Origin: Actinomyces trachealis
Lineage (GTDB): Bacteria > Actinomycetota > Actinomycetes > Actinomycetales > Actinomycetaceae
NCBI RefSeq assembly: GCF_015711475.1
Contig: NZ_CP065027.1
Location: 1 to 64,000, forward strand
Direction: 5' to 3'
DNA length: 64,000 bases
Shown here: piece after piece, positions 63,179 through 64,000 of the stretch
Layout of the letters: the number at the start of each line of letters is the position of its first letter
Position numbering within the stretch: the first letter of the stretch is position 1
The notes under the pieces: generated by a model
The model's database searches: none
The model's input: only the letters and a program-made list of their open reading frames with translations
What the model was told of the DNA's origin: nothing
Translations under genes and position numbers: made by a program

Positions 63179-64000
63179 GTGCCGCCGTGCGGGCCGAGGC
63201 CCAGACCGAGGGACACACTGGGCTGGTCGTCGCGGTGGTCTCCGCCACCTCCTTGGGGAGCCAGGCCACCCACGAGGTGGAGGCCGGGGTAGGGCAGCTC
63301 GCCCAAGTGGTGCGCATGCGCTCCCTGGCGGAACTAGTGGCCCGCGCCGTCGGCCAGGAGGAACCCGCCCTGGGCACCGTCGCCCTCATCATCGCCACCG
63401 ATGAGGTCGGCAACCTCGACGACGTCGCCTCCCTGGTGGCTCAGAGTCCCGCATTGGCTTCTGCCCGCCTCATCCTGCTAACTGAGCGCACAGACCTGCA
63501 GGACCTCGGCCGCGCCATCGACGACGACCTGGTGCGCGAAGTGGTGGCCGTGCCTTGGACCCCCGGAGCCATCGGGGAACGGGCTGCCGCCCAGACCTTC
63601 CGTTGGATGCAAGACAACCTCTCCGAGGAGGAGCTGTGCCGTCACGCGGTGACGGAGGACGCCGACCCTGGCGAGCGCCTCTCCCCACTGCTGACCGCCC
63701 TGATCCACAGCACGGACGTGCTCACCGGCGAGTTCATCGCCGCCTGCGAGCAGGTGCTCGGGCCCCGCCCCCGCCTGCACCTGCCCGCTGGTGTGCGTCT
63801 GACCCGCCAAGGGCAGACCGTTGCTGGGGTGTACATCGTGGTCAACGGGGCGGTGGCGCTCACCCGCGAGACCCGTGTGGGAGAGGTGACACTGCACCAT
63901 GCCACCACTGGCCGCATCATCGGCCTAGTCTCCCTGGCCTCCCACGGCCGCGCCTACGTCACCTCAACCACCACCACCGACGTCGAGTTGATCCTCCTGT
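63175..64000 (+). CDS. Cyclic nucleotide-binding-domain protein (partial, runs off window)
   Basis: Open frame from GTG 63175 (overlapping the transporter stop) to the window end, 275 codons visible. The N-terminal region (about 1-150: GLVVAVVSATSLGSQ, LGTVALIIATDEVGNLDD, ARLILLTERTDLQDLG) looks like an alpha/beta receiver-like fold with no recognised family. From about residue 200 it reads LPAGVRLTRQGQTVAGVYIVVNGAVAL and TTGRIIGLVSLA, a cNMP-binding beta roll like Crp/Fnr sensor domains. The C-terminus is missing, so the output domain is unknown. Confidence 0.75.
   Translation, partial: MSAAVRAEAQTEGHTGLVVAVVSATSLGSQATHEVEAGVGQLAQVVRMRSLAELVARAVGQEEPALGTVALIIATDEVGNLDDVASLVAQSPALASARLILLTERTDLQDLGRAIDDDLVREVVAVPWTPGAIGERAAAQTFRWMQDNLSEEELCRHAVTEDADPGERLSPLLTALIHSTDVLTGEFIAACEQVLGPRPRLHLPAGVRLTRQGQTVAGVYIVVNGAVALTRETRVGEVTLHHATTGRIIGLVSLASHGRAYVTSTTTTDVELILL

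Overview
The window is a contiguous piece of chromosome from a high-GC Gram-positive bacterium, most likely an Actinomycetaceae member (Actinomyces/Schaalia-like). Three things point there. The gene order dnaA-dnaN-recF-DUF721(dciA)-gyrB-gyrA-DUF3566-tRNA-Ile-tRNA-Ala followed by crgA-class E sortase-pknB-pknA-pbpA-rodA-pstP-fhaB-fhaA is actinobacterial. Wall-anchored proteins carry LAxTG sorting signals. GC content is high and GTG starts are frequent. No plasmid, IS element, CRISPR array or rRNA operon was seen.

Layout. 0-11 kb: replication initiation block (dnaA, dnaN, recF, dciA-like, gyrB, gyrA), a DUF3566 membrane protein, tRNA-Ile, a 55-codon DLW-39-like gene and tRNA-Ala, followed by a remnant that looks like the C-terminus of a serine recombinase. 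11.5-15 kb: aldo/keto reductase, a small anchored helical protein, cyclophilin, rhomboid protease, then a 740 bp gap holding a dense cluster of DnaA-box-like sequences and a perfect 17 bp hairpin. 15.4-27.5 kb: cell-wall growth and division control: crgA, sortase E with a coupled small membrane protein, and the tightly overlapping minus-strand PASTA-kinase operon; tRNA-Leu and a second FhaA-like gene follow. 27.5-30.6 kb: VanZ-like protein, phosphoribosyltransferase, AspT-type transporter. 30.8-39.3 kb: three tandem paralogous Ala-rich coiled-coil proteins. The outer two have signal peptides, CAP-like domains and LAxTG anchors; the middle one has lost all three. 39.4-45.2 kb: serC-serA, an MFS transporter, a TipA-like MerR regulator with a textbook 19 bp-spacer promoter, and ino1 with a perfect 20 bp palindrome upstream. 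45.4-53.6 kb: bifunctional PBP, rpsF-ssb-rpsR-rplI, MATE transporter, dnaB (preceded by a second DnaA-box cluster with an AT-rich stretch), thiamine-binding protein. 53.7-64 kb: accessory/metabolic genes: an ATPase/DUF4276 pair with a frameshifted ATPase, MTA/SAH nucleosidase and luxS (AI-2 route), hexapeptide acyltransferase, CDP-alcohol phosphatidyltransferase, two alpha/beta hydrolases, an SLC13-type transporter and a truncated cyclic-nucleotide-binding protein.

How the parts fit. The first and last thirds carry most of the initiation machinery (DnaA, clamp, DciA-like loader, DnaB, SSB, gyrase). The centre carries the septal/elongation control circuit (PknA/PknB, PstP, FHA adaptors, RodA, PBPs, CrgA) with the sortase that probably anchors the surface proteins encoded about 15-20 kb away. 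The least ordinary items are the extra DnaA-box clusters at about 15.3 and 51.5 kb, the surface-protein triplet with a decayed middle member, and the broken ATPase/TOPRIM-like pair. All functional statements are inferred from sequence reading; no database search was run.
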